64,000 nt of DNA. Origin: Pampus argenteus. Its lineage: Eukaryota; Chordata; Actinopteri; Scombriformes; Stromateidae. A model generated the notes under the pieces. The model did not search any database. It had not been told where the DNA came from and was given only the letters and a program-made list of their open reading frames with translations. Below, in pieces: positions 39,089 to 51,100 of this stretch. Numbering within the stretch: the stretch's first letter is position 1; the number at the start of each line of letters is the position of its first letter. The position numbers and the translations under genes are program-made. Location of the stretch: the NCBI GenBank assembly GCA_036937835.1, contig CM072877.1, forward strand, positions 10,915,001 through 10,979,000, in the 5' to 3' direction.

Positions 39089-42053
39089 AGTCTGAACCAT
39101 TACAAGCTGAAATCTAAATGGTCACAGTGCCCCCTGTTGGTTATATAGACTTAATACAGACAGATGAAGGAATTTCTGTCTTCGTGGAGAATAAAATTAA
39201 CATTAAAATTGCTTACAGTAATACTTTTAGAGAGTTAAAGTTACTATTATTCTTCTAACAAATTTAAAAAATAAGTAGCCTAAATAGTGAATAGTTAATA
39301 ATTCTAGTGTCTTATATTTACAACAATACAATGGTTTACAGGCACATATTTGCCGTACATGTTGGCAATTTCTTTCTAGGAAATAATCCTCCAAAAAGCA
39401 ACAGGCAAGAATTATATTTGTCATTAGCCAGCATACCATCATGCCTACAGAATGATGAACCAAGTTGTTGCTTAAGTATTGCATTTTGCACTTTACTAAT
39501 CAGGCTGTTCAGATATGACAGATAGCTTTCTGACCTGTATGCCTTCAATTCTCTCCGTCACCACGTAGGCATGATGCATGGCAATGAGAGGCACCTTGAC
39601 TCCGGCCATTTCCCCCAGTTTAGTAGCCCACACTCCTGCAGGTAACACACAGAGACAAAAAATGTCTTAAACATGCCACATCGGATTCTGGATAAATGCA
39701 GTTTGTGCACAAAGTACTTCATCTACATAGGGCTTGCCTGGCTTTCAATGTACTCAATGCAATGAGCCAAATCCTGCTTTTTGATTCAGATTCGCTTATA
39801 GAAAATGCATCGACAGAGGGTCTGGACAATTAAATCAATTAAATTTTGTTCGGAAAGATTAGTAAGCTGATCTGAACCAAATCTGACCTGCACAGTTCAC
39901 CACACAAGGCGTCTCAATGGTCCCATGGGTGGTCTCCACTGCTTTCACCTTCTTGATCCCGAGGTCATCTGTCCGCACTTGAATACCAGTCACAGGGCAG
40001 TTCTCAATCACCTGATGTAAAGAGGGCAGTGTGAGTTTTGTAATGAATGGTTGTTCACAACAGTAAAGTACTTGTCATTTGATTAAAGCTTGAAAATGCT
40101 ACAAACATATAAAGTCATGTGAGGGTTGTGATGCCATTGTGTAAGGAACTAATTGATTTGTATTTACCTTTTTATGGCATTATTTTAGATCTCATATTCT
40201 CTGTTACCATGGTGATCTACCTGTATAGTAGTTATATTCATGAGGCCAAAAAGTCAGCACCCTTGGTCCAACTTTTTTGTATAAAATGCACTATGAAAGC
40301 GTGATCAAGTCATTTACTCACTGCCACTGAAGCCCTCGTCTGTTTGAAACAGCAATTAATGATTGACTGTGCACAAGGTTATGACGTCTGCTATCTAAAC
40401 TGGATTTTCTTGTTTAGATAAGACCTAGTAGGATTCTTTCTACAGTATATACAGTAGATACAAATGAAGGTACTTTGCCACCACACAATGGGCGATTTGC
40501 ACTGTTCAAATAGAAACGTATGCAAGACTGAACTGAAACCTAAATCACATGCACATGAGTGTAAAGGCTTCTCACTGCAGTTGTATTAAATATAAAATTT
40601 GGCATATTAAACTAAATGTAACTCTTCCACTGCTCTAAAAATCTGCTGTTATAAAACTGCAAAGAATATGTCAAATTAAGTTACAATTTTCAATGAGCAT
40701 CTGATCTTCTTCATTACCGTGGCTCCCCTGGCGGTGGCAGCTCTGCTAAGAGTGGTACAGGTGCCTGCCGGGTCCATGGTGCCGTCTTTCGGTACATACA
40801 GAGTTCCATACAGATCGTCAACATTCATCAGAGGATACAAGTCCTTAGTTTCCGCAGGCGAGAGGACATGGGACTCGATACCATAAACCTTACCCAGCTA
40901 GAATGAAGGGAGATGACATAGTGGTGTACACACACATCAAAACTCTATCAGGTATTTGATCTTTCATAATAGTGATAACACGGGTACCTTGCAACTAGAA
41001 GAATTAATCATGAGTCCATTAAAATGCGCACAAGTTACCTGGAGAAATCAGGTTACGTAGCAGTACAAGTGTTTGCTTGTATGTATTGTATCAGCCTGGT
41101 TACTGTAAAACTTGCATTTATATGTGCAGATTTCAGATTTTCTTTTCCTTACAATGGCAGAAAAAAACGATAATCTTGAGTCTTACCGACATGAGGCGTT
41201 TGTACTCGTCCAGTCTCTGCTTGTTGGAGGCAATGAAGAGTCCTCCGTTCTGGATCCAGCCTGTGTGAAGACCCGTCTCCTCTTCCAGGTCTTTGCTGAT
41301 CACGTTCCTGGTGTGGGCCAAGAGCTCAACCTCAACATCGCTGGGACGGAGCTGCCACAGCAGGCCTATTGAAAACACATGCACATATTAGGGTATGCAC
41401 AAAAATATTTGTCAGGAGTCAAGACTTGACATATGTATAATATATAGTGCATACTGTATTTGGCTAATCTTGAGGTCTTTACTCATTGTTATCATGCTCT
41501 GTGTGGGGTGGAACCATGCTATTAATGTAGAATAAAACATGCATGCATTCTCTCAGATACACACACACACACCTTACAACTGTCCATATACTGTGAAGTT
41601 CATTACCTGCTGTGTGCCAGGTGGTGCCAGCAGTCAGTCTGTCTCTCTCCAGCAGAACTACGTTGGTTATCCCCATTTTAGCCAGGTGGTAGACGGTCTG
41701 ACAGCCCAGACTGCCTCCACCAATCACCACCACATCCGCTGACCTGAGGCAGGTGGCAGATAACTACAGGTGAGCTGAGGAAATGACTCGATGCCACTTA
41801 AAAACCCCAGCATGTGACACAGTTCTACACTAGATTATATGTAGTAAACATCCATCCAGTAAGATAACCTGGGTAAAGGTTTAGTTGGACCAGATGTGGC
41901 TCCGTCGCCCTGTTTGAGTGTCATCTCATAGGGAACGCTTTTTTCCTTGGTGTGCTCTGAGCTGTAGGCCCGAGCGCTTGTCCGGCACAACGGAGAGAAA
42001 GGAGGTCGCACTGCAGACACCAAGCGCCGAACCGCGCTCCCTAGTAACGCCAT
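19705..42053 (-). CDS. sardh: Sarcosine dehydrogenase, mitochondrial (21 coding exons, 916 aa)
   Basis: FAD- and folate-dependent enzyme of the mitochondrial matrix. It demethylates sarcosine to glycine, passing the one-carbon unit to tetrahydrofolate and electrons to ETF. Coding exons, 5' to 3': 42053-41869, 41743-41607, 41365-41187, 40897-40718, 40011-39888, 39635-39535, 37869-37765, 36100-35971, 34669-34583, 32157-32067, 31842-31701, 29005-28922, 28675-28562, 28124-27986, 27431-27318, 26765-26618, 23797-23704, 22271-22109, 21739-21571, 21151-21016, 19833-19705. The sum is 2751 nt with phase kept at every junction (human 918 aa, 21 exons as recalled). The N-terminus is Arg/Ala/Ser-rich, as in matrix-targeting peptides. 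ADVVVIGGGSLG (64-75) is the FAD Rossmann loop. H105 in GTTWHTAG matches the histidine that binds FAD covalently in the rat enzyme. FDMSYFGK (568-575) lies in the GcvT-like folate domain and GELGWELH (728-735) is a conserved motif of that family. No break or lost residue was seen. Confidence 0.97.
20380..20900 (-). mobile_element. LINE reverse-transcriptase relic (L2/Rex1-like)
   Basis: In the last sardh intron, - strand reading gives decayed RT motifs in the right order: a segment like 'IPKVWHKVSY', then 'YSPISNLSCLVKIL' (family form YRPIS.LSCL.KILE), then FIDLPKAFDTVDH (20498-20536 region), the motif containing the first catalytic aspartate. Stops and frameshifts show it is dead. It lies in the same orientation as sardh. 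The exact clade is inference. Confidence 0.85.
21477..21508. repeat. (ATT)n microsatellite
   Basis: About 10 ATT units about 60 nt from sardh exon 19 (21571-21739), on its downstream-intron side. Confidence 0.9.
24632..24763 (-). other. Unassigned 43-codon ORF behind a splice acceptor
   Basis: Inside the sardh intron between exons 16 and 17, the - strand has a strong acceptor (TGTGTTTTCCCTCCCAG, AG complement at 24764-24765) followed by 43 codons and a TAA. The peptide is helix-prone and charged (for example AKLLTQQVSVKKLDDALQRV). If spliced from sardh exon 16 the phase does not fit this frame, so it is not a sardh cassette exon as read here. It could be a terminal exon of a nested gene, a relic, or chance. 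I do not recognise the family. Confidence 0.3.
33370..33680 (+). mobile_element. Truncated LINE with RT remnants and 3' end
   Basis: In the sardh intron between exons 9 and 10, antisense to the gene. It has decayed 'DLSTASDTT' (family DLSAAFDTVDH), then RLSGTALNWFES, a typical following RT segment. Next comes a 'NLGVVVDL' remnant, and then a tail of the fish LINE type (gctatacaaataaacttgcc, 33653-33672). The spacing between motifs is much shorter than normal, so the copy carries internal deletions. Confidence 0.75.
33702..33777. repeat. Diverged tandem repeat carrying RFX X-box-like palindromes
   Basis: Two diverged copies of a roughly 43-bp unit. The first holds the perfect palindrome GTTGCCTGGCAAC (33703-33715); the second holds GATTGCTTGGCAACC at the matching position. 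Both continue into matching segments (CAACTTCTGCAAG and GAACTCCAGCAAG). The array starts about 30 nt after the LINE tail. Confidence 0.7.
35789..35833. repeat. (TA)n microsatellite
   Basis: About 22 uninterrupted TA units in a sardh intron, about 140 nt downstream of the exon 8 donor in the - strand sense. Confidence 0.95.
36316..36690 (+). mobile_element. Decayed LINE ORF2 C-terminal segment
   Basis: The nucleotide sequence resembles a widespread fish LINE: 'ctgtcatatcagacccttcc', then 'aagctgctacaagactgc', then 'ccatcctggctcctccatgg'. No frame stays open, so this is an old copy, antisense in a sardh intron. The assignment comes from remembered repeat sequence, not a search. Confidence 0.5.
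39049..39083. repeat. (CA)n microsatellite
   Basis: About 17 CA units in the sardh intron between exons 6 and 7. Confidence 0.95.
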
Positions 42054-42924
42054 TATTCCTGTGGACAGTCAGAAGACACAAAAAGGAACAGAGTGACTCT
42101 CAAGAAGAATATCCAAAGTCTCAGAATAAAGTCATGTCCAACATATCTAGTTTCAAAGTTATTCACAGAAACACAGGCTTGTGTACAATACGGTAACACA
42201 GCAGAAAAAAGTTCAAGAAAAGGTAAAACAGTATATGATGTTATTAAAATTCAGTTTAGCAGCAGTAAACACCTGCTCTGATTAAGGGTCTCTCAGATTT
42301 CTACACCAAGGTTATTCTGCACTGCAAGAAAAAAAGCATGGGAGCAGCAATCAAAGTCCATGTTGTCACATAATATCTAAAAATAAATCAGGTCCAGACA
42401 GGGAACAGAACTTACACTAATAATTAATCAGCTGATGTGAACTCAAGTCTAACAGAAGACAGAAAACACAATAACTGATATTACTATGACACGCCCTGCT
42501 TGCACATATTTGTCTGAATATCATGCTGCACTGTCTGCTCATTCATCACCAGTAGTCAGTTCAAAGGTGTGCAACCCCTCATAGTTTGACGAGGAGAATA
42601 ATCAACATACAACTACTGCGCTTCTTAGGTTTTAATGCCGCGTGCACCAATGTCACTTCATTGCACTTTAATTTAAAAAAAACAAAAACAACAACATTAA
42701 CTTGTTTAACAGAAGCGAGCGCGTTGAACGTCTAAGCATAACAACCTACAGCCCAAAAATAACAAGCACAGCTCGGGCAGCTGCACGCAGTAACGTCAAC
42801 GTGGCATAAAACGCTGCATGTGATCCTTCACACCAACCAGCTACGGCAAAGACAAAAGCGACGTTTCCGATCCTGCACGTTGCATCCTGCTGCTGTAACT
42901 GCGGGTCCACACATGCACACTTAC

Positions 42925-43010
42925 AGTCGGTTCCGGATGTTTGCAAATCCGCCGAGATCTGAGAGAAAGTAGGAACCAGAAAATGGCTGAATACTTTAGT
43001 AAACTCGAGA
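42925..43010 (-). promoter_or_regulatory. sardh: Noncoding first exon and promoter of sardh
   Basis: The sardh start codon follows a splice acceptor by five bases (CCACAG, then GAATA and ATG), so an upstream noncoding exon is expected. A strong donor (GACT then GTAAGTGTG) sits at 42924-42918, and 42725-43190 is richer in CpG than its surroundings. CCGGAA, an ETS/NRF-2-type site common in mitochondrial-gene promoters, lies at 42931-42936. No TATA box was seen. The 5' end is not defined. Confidence 0.6.
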
Positions 43011-44104
43011 GACAGAGAGCTTCAAAAGTGTGTCCTGGGAGCTGTAGTGCAGTTGGCAGTTGGATGATTACAGTTGTAGTACAATTTGTCAGCTGTGTAC
43101 AACAAGTTCTTCTAGTAATAAATATAGTACACTCGCAGACACGTAGGCCGTACGCGTTTAAAGGCGAGGGGCGGGCAAAAAATTAAGGTCGGTTAAAAAA
43201 GGTCACCTGATGTTCACAAGCGACAACAAAAAAAAGTCAAGTCTTACACAATTCAGTCTGCCAATTGATCAATAGAAACTAATATCTACGTGGAGGAAAA
43301 TTAATAATATATAGTGGAGGGGCATAAGGGAAGCAGCTGCAGTTGAAACCCCTCCGGGTGCAGAGATCAGCCAAGCAGAAGTAGAGCATCAGAGCATAAT
43401 GTATGTAATATGTAACATGTAACGTGTGTGACAGAGATAGTAGGACTATCAGACACCTAAAACAGTAATCCAGCATTATGAAATCATATGCTCTGTAGCC
43501 ATGTAACCATTTGCAGTTACTCCCACTCTGCCAAGTTGAATCCATGATGAATCCCCACCTCCAAACCAGCAGCCAATGAGAGCGCCGCGTTTATGTCCCC
43601 TCCTGTGGCAGGAGGATCTCTCCAGTTCATACAGCTTTGAGCAGGTCACAGGCTGAATCCAGGAGCTGCAGCCAATCCTCCCCATTTATGTACATGCTTG
43701 TGTCACACTATACATCTGACACCAAAAAAAAGGTCTACAACGACCGTTTCAAATCTGTCATCTTCTTGCAACAAATATATATATATATATATATGTATCA
43801 AGTGTTTGTGTGCATAAAAAGAGAATAAGGCCTTAATTTTTACAGAGACTGAGCTTGATACAATGTTTGATCATACATTAATGTGAGATAAATATATTGC
43901 TAGAGTCAGCAAAATGTAAAAAAAAAAAATCTCCAACTGTGTTTTCAAAAATGTTCATGAAATCCAGAAAATACTACCCTGCTTAGTCCAGCATGTTATG
44001 TAGTATAAAGACATTATTCCCCTCTTGTGGTGAATATTTGTCAGCGCAACATCTGATTTTTTTTTTTCAACTTATTAAATACTTCTCTTTCACAGAATGT
44101 TTAA
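43011..44104. other. Intergenic region between sardh and cercam
   Basis: No gene is supported. About 43490-43690 is G+C-richer than its surroundings and contains a CCAAT box (43572-43576 region). An AT microsatellite lies near 43774-43795. The cercam 3' UTR probably begins just to the right. Confidence 0.55.
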
Positions 44105-44110
44105 TTTATT
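44105..44110 (-). terminator. cercam: Candidate poly(A) signal of cercam
   Basis: + strand TTTATT (AATAAA on the - strand) is about 1.05 kb beyond the cercam stop codon, which would give a 3' UTR of roughly 1.07 kb. Confidence 0.45.
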
Positions 44111-45162
44111 AGCTAAACAACTGCAGAACCGCATTCAGACAATGACAAAAAGTGTAAAAACACATTTTTAGTCCCATTTAAAAGTTTGTTATCCTAACAT
44201 CCAATTCTATAACATTTGAAAAAAAATAAAAAAAACAATGAATTGACACGGAGAGGCAGAAAAGCACTTTGCACATTGCACATTGCACTTTGACTGCATG
44301 TTGTACACCACGTGTGACTTCTTGTCTGTCAACCACAGCAAGAAAGACTCAACAAATAAATTAAGACATATGCAGAAAAAGCAACACTGACAGTAACGGA
44401 TGGAAAATTAATGCATGAAACCAGATAAAGTGGTCCAATCAGCCCGTGTTATTTCAGTATATCCATTATAGAAAAAATAATTTTAAAGAAGCTTGTTTCA
44501 ATGATTCAAACGCAAACATTCAATGTATTAGTTTCCTTAACAAAATACTTCCAACCCCTGAAACAATTTTACTGTCCCTCGAAAACCACAAGGTACATCA
44601 GCTAGAGAACTGTTAATGAAACAAAGGGAAATAATAGTAATGAATCCACCTTTTTGTACAATCATTAAATAATTACAACAGTTGCCAGTTGTGAAAGAAA
44701 ACATGCATGAAGGGAGGAATGCACAGACCTGATTATAAACATGCAATCATACACACAATCACAAATACACTTTCAACTAGAAATGCTCTTGACATTAGCC
44801 ATACGTACGGTATAAAACACTCAGAATATTAAAAATGTCAGAGTAAAGTAAAAAAAAAAAAAAGAATCTAAAAAAGGTGGCTTGTTCTTGAGAAAAACGC
44901 CGTTGTGCAAATTCAAGCATCTTATTTGCTAAGACATCTGTACAACTATTAAAAACACCCAACGTGTCTTTACAGTCTCAATGAACACTGTCCCTTATGT
45001 TGCATTCTTTGGAGAGAAAAGTCCAGTTTAAATGGCACCGAGTATGTCAGTGACAGAGTCGACTGAAACCATGTCTGAGAACACTTTCTCTTCTCAGCAT
45101 CTGTCTCTCTGACCTCATAGCCTTTTGACCTGCAGGTTCTCTACAGACACGTCTGTACTGCA

Positions 45163-48100
45163 CTAGAGTTCATCCTTGTAGGCAGCTGACAGCATCTCAG
45201 GGGGCGGCACAGAGCCTTTCAGGGTCTTGTGGGAACCCCTCCAATCGGTACGTACCGAGTCATCATCCCACAGAGTCGACGTTTCCGTGTCGCTCACCCA
45301 CTGGGGATCACCAGCGTAGTGACATGGCTGGACCAGGAGGGGGCGAGTACTGAAGGCTTGTAGGTTTCTGTTGGGGAAATGGGACTTGTAGTCCTCACTA
45401 TAGAGAGAGAGAACAGTGATAGAGATTAGATAGATTTAATACTTTACATTATATATATAGATTTTTCCTACAAATTTAGTGTTCATCATTATTGTCTATT
45501 ATATTTTTAAACTTGGAATATAGTGATTTGACAAGAGATGGAGACAGAGTCTGATTTTCAAAAAAAGGTTAAGTCACGCGACAGCAGGACCAGTGTGTGG
45601 GTGTGCATTCTTAGCCGACAAGTCAAGCATATCAAATTAGAATCACAGAGGTGAGAGAGACAGATAGAGAGAGAGAGAGAGAATAGAGAAAATGGGCTGG
45701 CAGTAGGCCAGTTTTCCACACATGACAGAGCACACAGACACTGCCAAGCCTTCTGGTCTGCAGGCCCCTCGGCCCAAGGTGCATTTTTATGTCCTACAAT
45801 CAGTGACTCATATGTGTGTCTGCTAGATCATCACTGTGGTATGTGGAGAAAAGTTGTCCAGTTAGAGATAATCTCGGGGATAGAAATGGAGTCAGTGTTG
45901 CCTACAGATAAAAAAAAAAAAAACAACCAATACATATCATGTCATCTTTATAATAAACCACAAATCTACAATAACTACAATCTACAACCATCTTTTCTGA
46001 GTTAAGCTGGTCATGAGATATGTATTAGTGGAAGAAGACAAAAAAAAAAAAAAGACCCTTGACTTGAATGTGTGAATGTTTAGCAGGTATAATATTTGCC
46101 ATTATCACTGCCTTGGTTTAACATTTGCTAAATGGTACAGATGGGAATGTCTTTAGTTTGGGACGTATTTGGTCAACAACCAACAGCATCGCTAAAGACA
46201 TCAAAAGTATGCTTGCCATAAACACGTGATACACCTCTGGCTGTTCATCTGGCAACCACACTGTCTAAAATAAAAGTGGCCAACCACTCTCGATTTCCAG
46301 TTACACAGGAAGAGATGCTGCTATGAAGTCTATACACCATAAAAATAAAAATGCCAAGAAAGATTACAGATCTTCTGAAATGTCTTCTAATTTTAACTTG
46401 ACAATCACCACACGTCAAAACAAGACAGAAATAACACAAAAACCGACCTTACTTTCACAATAGCTCGAAGAAGTGAAACTACAGACTTTACTATAGTTTT
46501 TCAGTCTAAACAAAACCTAGACTAAATATACTATGTGTACATGTTCAGGCAAACCACAGTAAATAGTCTTTTTGGGAATTACAAAGTCAGTTTTAGCTCG
46601 ATAGAAGGAAATAATTCAGAGCTTATAGATCACTTATACAATTTCAGTCACTAAATTTGTATATGATTAAATGACGTAATAGAGTTTTAGACATATTAAA
46701 ATCAGTGAAGACATGGAAAATGATCAAAACAAGACATGTACGGTGAGGTGTGTGTAGAGTAGTTGCAAGTGCGCGAACAAGGCTACGTACTTGGGATGTT
46801 TATCATACATGATGGGTAGGAATTCATCGACAGGCAGCATTTTGGAAAGAGGCTCAGCGTTGAGCAGTTTTTGGGCCCCCTGCAGGGAGATGGCGTAGGA
46901 CAGGGTCCAATAAGAGTAGTCGGCCACCACCAAGTTATGAACGTTCTCCACCGCCTCCTCTTTACTAGGGTTCACCTGCTTCCTCCCAAAGTATCTATAG
47001 CAACATAAATACACAATGAGCACAAAAAAAAGAGAACGAAGAACAAAAACATTAGCAGAAGAATGATAAGAAGAAAAGCACAGAGTACTGAAATCTGTTG
47101 CAGTTTTGCTGTTCTCTTGTGTTGGCAGCGTTTGTTCTGCATGTGTGTCTAAATGTTTTCAGAAAACTATGACAACCACAGCACACACACAAAAAACAAA
47201 GCTTTGTTTCCATGTCTTGTAAAACAAGAATCACAGAAATACTGACACACAAATGTACACATCTGAATTGGTATACATTAAGATAATAAAAAAATAATAA
47301 TAATAAAAAAACCGTCTCACATGATGTCCCAGTCCAACTCCACCTGTTCCACCTCCTCCATCAGTCTGAGGACTCGTCGTTTGAAGTTGGCCTGGAAACG
47401 GACGTCATCTTCAAAGACCAATGCCTTATCCATCTGCATGTCCACCATCTTGAGGGAAGAATGAACAACATCTGTAAACACTAAACGTCTCAATAAATCA
47501 GTAGAGTTGGATTCTGACAGCTGGTTTTAGATCTCTCTCTTTCTCTCTCTCTTTGTACGAGCAATGACAGATGTACAAACTATTCAGGTCATTATAGAAA
47601 TAAATAGAAAATAACTACATCCTACTTTGATACGTGGGAAACGTTGCATCTATCTGGCAAAACCGGAGTTTTAGTTCTCAGTTGTTAATAACTTTTGTTG
47701 CTTGAAATTAATAGTATTAAAAAGTTGCATCATCTTACCTCCTTCCAGATGTAGAAGTGGCTGAGGAAGCAGCCCACCTCTCCTTTGGTCAACGTGCGTC
47801 CTGAGAAAGGGTCATAGTAGCCCGGTAGCAGGTCCACACCCAGGATCTTGATGTCACTGCTGTTTAGTGCACTGCATACAGATACTCACGCATTATATTT
47901 CCAGATTTCCACAGCCAAACTTAATGCACACTGTTGTATGTGCCCATGCTTCTCAAAACAAATCGCAGATAACAAGAAATAAGTTCCACCATGTATAAAA
48001 CTACAATGAATGAATAAATGAAAAAACATCACGGCTGTACACATACTGTATATGGTTTACTTAAAGCCATAACAACATATTATTTACCATCAGAAATAAA

Positions 48101-51100
48101 ATAAGATATTGTCCTATTACCATCATTCAGAATCTGGTTAAATAGCAACAGTTTCTTTTCTTTTCCTCTCAGCAACTGCTTTACGGTTCATCTCAGTTCT
48201 TCTGTTACTTCTCACTGTGAGTCTTTGCTTACTCACTTTCCATCCACAGCGTCCACCACCTTGACGTCGATCTCCAGCTCATTCAGAGAGAACAACATCC
48301 GGTCTCTGCGGTCATGACGGCGTCGCAGATTAATCAGATAAATCTGAGGAGACAAGGACAAACTGTATCTCGATTGTATTAACTGCACGTCATAACTGCC
48401 GTGCATATTGTTTATTCCCATATTTGACCTTTGCAAACAAGTCTGGAGTATATCCTGTGCTTTTTTTTCCTGAACTCCAATCATCCAGGGAAAACTTTTC
48501 AGTAACAACATGTTTTACACTATGACAGTACATATACTATTTTGTGAATTTAAAAACGTAATTAAAATATCCAGAGAGGCATAACTATCGATTTTAGAGG
48601 GATCACAAAGGAGTCAGAAAGATGACATAATGTTTTCTCACAGATGCTGAGGTTACAATATTACATCCATTACAGAGATTGATGTAACATTAAAGGAACT
48701 GCATTAAGCTAGTTTGAGTACTGTTGTGTATTTATGTTCTAGTAGGATAATGGTATCCTATTGCCAGGAGAACACTGCACTCCCAAAATGAAGGCTTGCT
48801 TGTGGTTCCTCGAGTCTCCAAAAGTACAATAGGAGGCAGAGCCTTCGGCCACCAGGCTCAGCTCCAGTTTGGATCCAGGAAGCAGACACTCTCTCTACGT
48901 TTAAGAGTAGGCTTTCCTTGTTGATGAAGTTTATAGTTAGGGCTGGCCCAGGCTTGCTTGGACCTAATTATGCTGCTATAAACAGCAGATTCTGCAGGTA
49001 TTTCACCACCTACTGCCCCCAGTGACCCAGCTCAACACCCACTTCTACAGTTATTATTACCTTTATTACCAATACTATTGCTATACATCTCTATGTGAAA
49101 CTTGCATTGTGCTATACTCTCTCACCACCACCCTCTCTCTTTCTCTCTCTCTCTCTCTGTTACCACCCTTACTCTCTCAACCTAACCAGTTGAGGCAGAT
49201 GGCTGCTCTCCCAGAGCTCGGTCCTACTCAAGGTTTCTTCTTGTTAAATGGGGAGTTTTTCCTTTCCTGCTGTTTCCAAGTTCATAGGAGAATGTTGGTT
49301 CTGTGGGTCTGTCTAAAGGCGAATTAAACAGTATGGTCTAGATCTGGTCTACATGTGCCCTGATATAACTTCTGTTGCGATTTGGCACTATATAAAAAAA
49401 GAAAATTGGAAAATCAGAAGTTTTTGAGCCGTAACCTTCGTATTCACTCGTTTACGGTACCCATAAAGCAGATGCACATGAGACACCCGGCTTCACTTTG
49501 CTTTTGAGGGTTAATTTTTACTTTTAAAAAAACATCCTGATGGAAAGCTGGATAAGAGCGTTGTTACCTGCAAAAAGGAGTTTGCTTATCATTGATTCCA
49601 GCCTAAAATATCATCTCAATTAAAACTTTTAGTTGAGTCAAATCACTAATCTCTCTCATCACTAGTCTCTCACCTCGTCAAAGCCCATGAGGTCTCTCTG
49701 TTTAGGGAACATGTGGATGTAACGAGATGGGTGCATGGGAGGACCATCAACTGTTTAAAGAAGAGGGTTAGGGTTAGGGTTACACAGGAAGACAAGAAGA
49801 AGAAGATACATTAGCAAAATAAAGTTCAACCAACACAGCATGAACATGTGGAGGAGAGGTCTATAAGACTTTCTGTGTATCATTTCTTTGTTCAACTCTG
49901 TGTTTGTCTTTATGTAAAAAGTGGAACTGCAGGGAGAATGTCAAATAAATAATTACAGTCTGTTCTTACTCATGGACTCCAGATGGAGATGGACAAAGTT
50001 GATACGATCATCTTCCAAGGTGTAATGAGGTTTGGCTGGGACATTCAGGTAGCCGTAGCGCTCCTTGTTACACAGGTACATCTGTATCTCTGAGTCGCAC
50101 CAGAAATGAATCAATCAATAACATCCTGAAATTTTAAGAGTTGTACACAAGTCTGACACATCCCCAATTGTAATCTCCCACATAATGAGTGCAGCTGTTT
50201 TTAAATCAGATGTGATTACCTGAAACATAACCACAAACATAAGTATTAACAAACCTGCAGCCCGGCAGGAGAAGGCAAACACAATGATGTCGTCGTAGGG
50301 CCAGGAGTACTCCTTATGAGGAGGGTAGAAAGCCAGTTTCTTCATGCCTTCCTTCCTTAAATCCAGCAGCATGGTGGAGTGGACCATGGGCACAGGGAAG
50401 CAGCCCTGTCTTTGACGGTGACGGGTAGGGAAGTACTCTGCTGTTCGACGGTAATATCCCTGAGACAGTGATGGATTGGGATATCCAGAAAACAAAAAAA
50501 AGACAAAATATTGTTTAAAAAATTGTGGACTACAGATGAAAATGAGCTCCAACTCGGGTTTTGTACCTAAATAAATAAAATACAATGCACACAGAAATAT
50601 CAAAAGGCATCCTATTTATAGGTGGTTGTTTCCTTCCTGTAGACTCCAAAGTATTCCTTACCTGTGGAGTGATACCGCACCAGTAGTTGGAGTACGCTCC
50701 CTGAGAGTCTAACATGGGAGCAATGACCGACTTGTTCTCTGTTATCAGCAGGTTGAGGGCGTCTGGGTTGGTGAGGATGTTGTCCGTATCAGCAAACTGA
50801 AACAGAGACACAGAAGGATGAGGAGAAAAATAGGAAAATAGCGATTGTCATGTCAGATCTTGTGTGTCTCTTATCACTTGAACAATTGTTTCCAAATCCT
50901 TCTTGGAAGAAATAACAGCAGCAAAAAGAAGAAAAAAACTTTGGTGAGATAAACCAAAAAGGAGGAACTGATAAGAATCGTTCACTGCTGTAACACAAGA
51001 AATTATTTTCAGTTGTACCAGGATGTAGTCAGCCCAGCGTTTCCTGGCGAAGTTGAGTGCCGCCTGCTTCAGCTTCATCACATACTCGTATCTGCTGTTG

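Noticed and set aside
50082..50084. Acceptor giving cercam exon 6 start at ATGTACC
   Set aside because: Phase mismatch with exon 5, which ends one base into a codon. The acceptor 8 nt upstream (start 50089) gives AAEIQMYLCN, matching the family and restoring phase.
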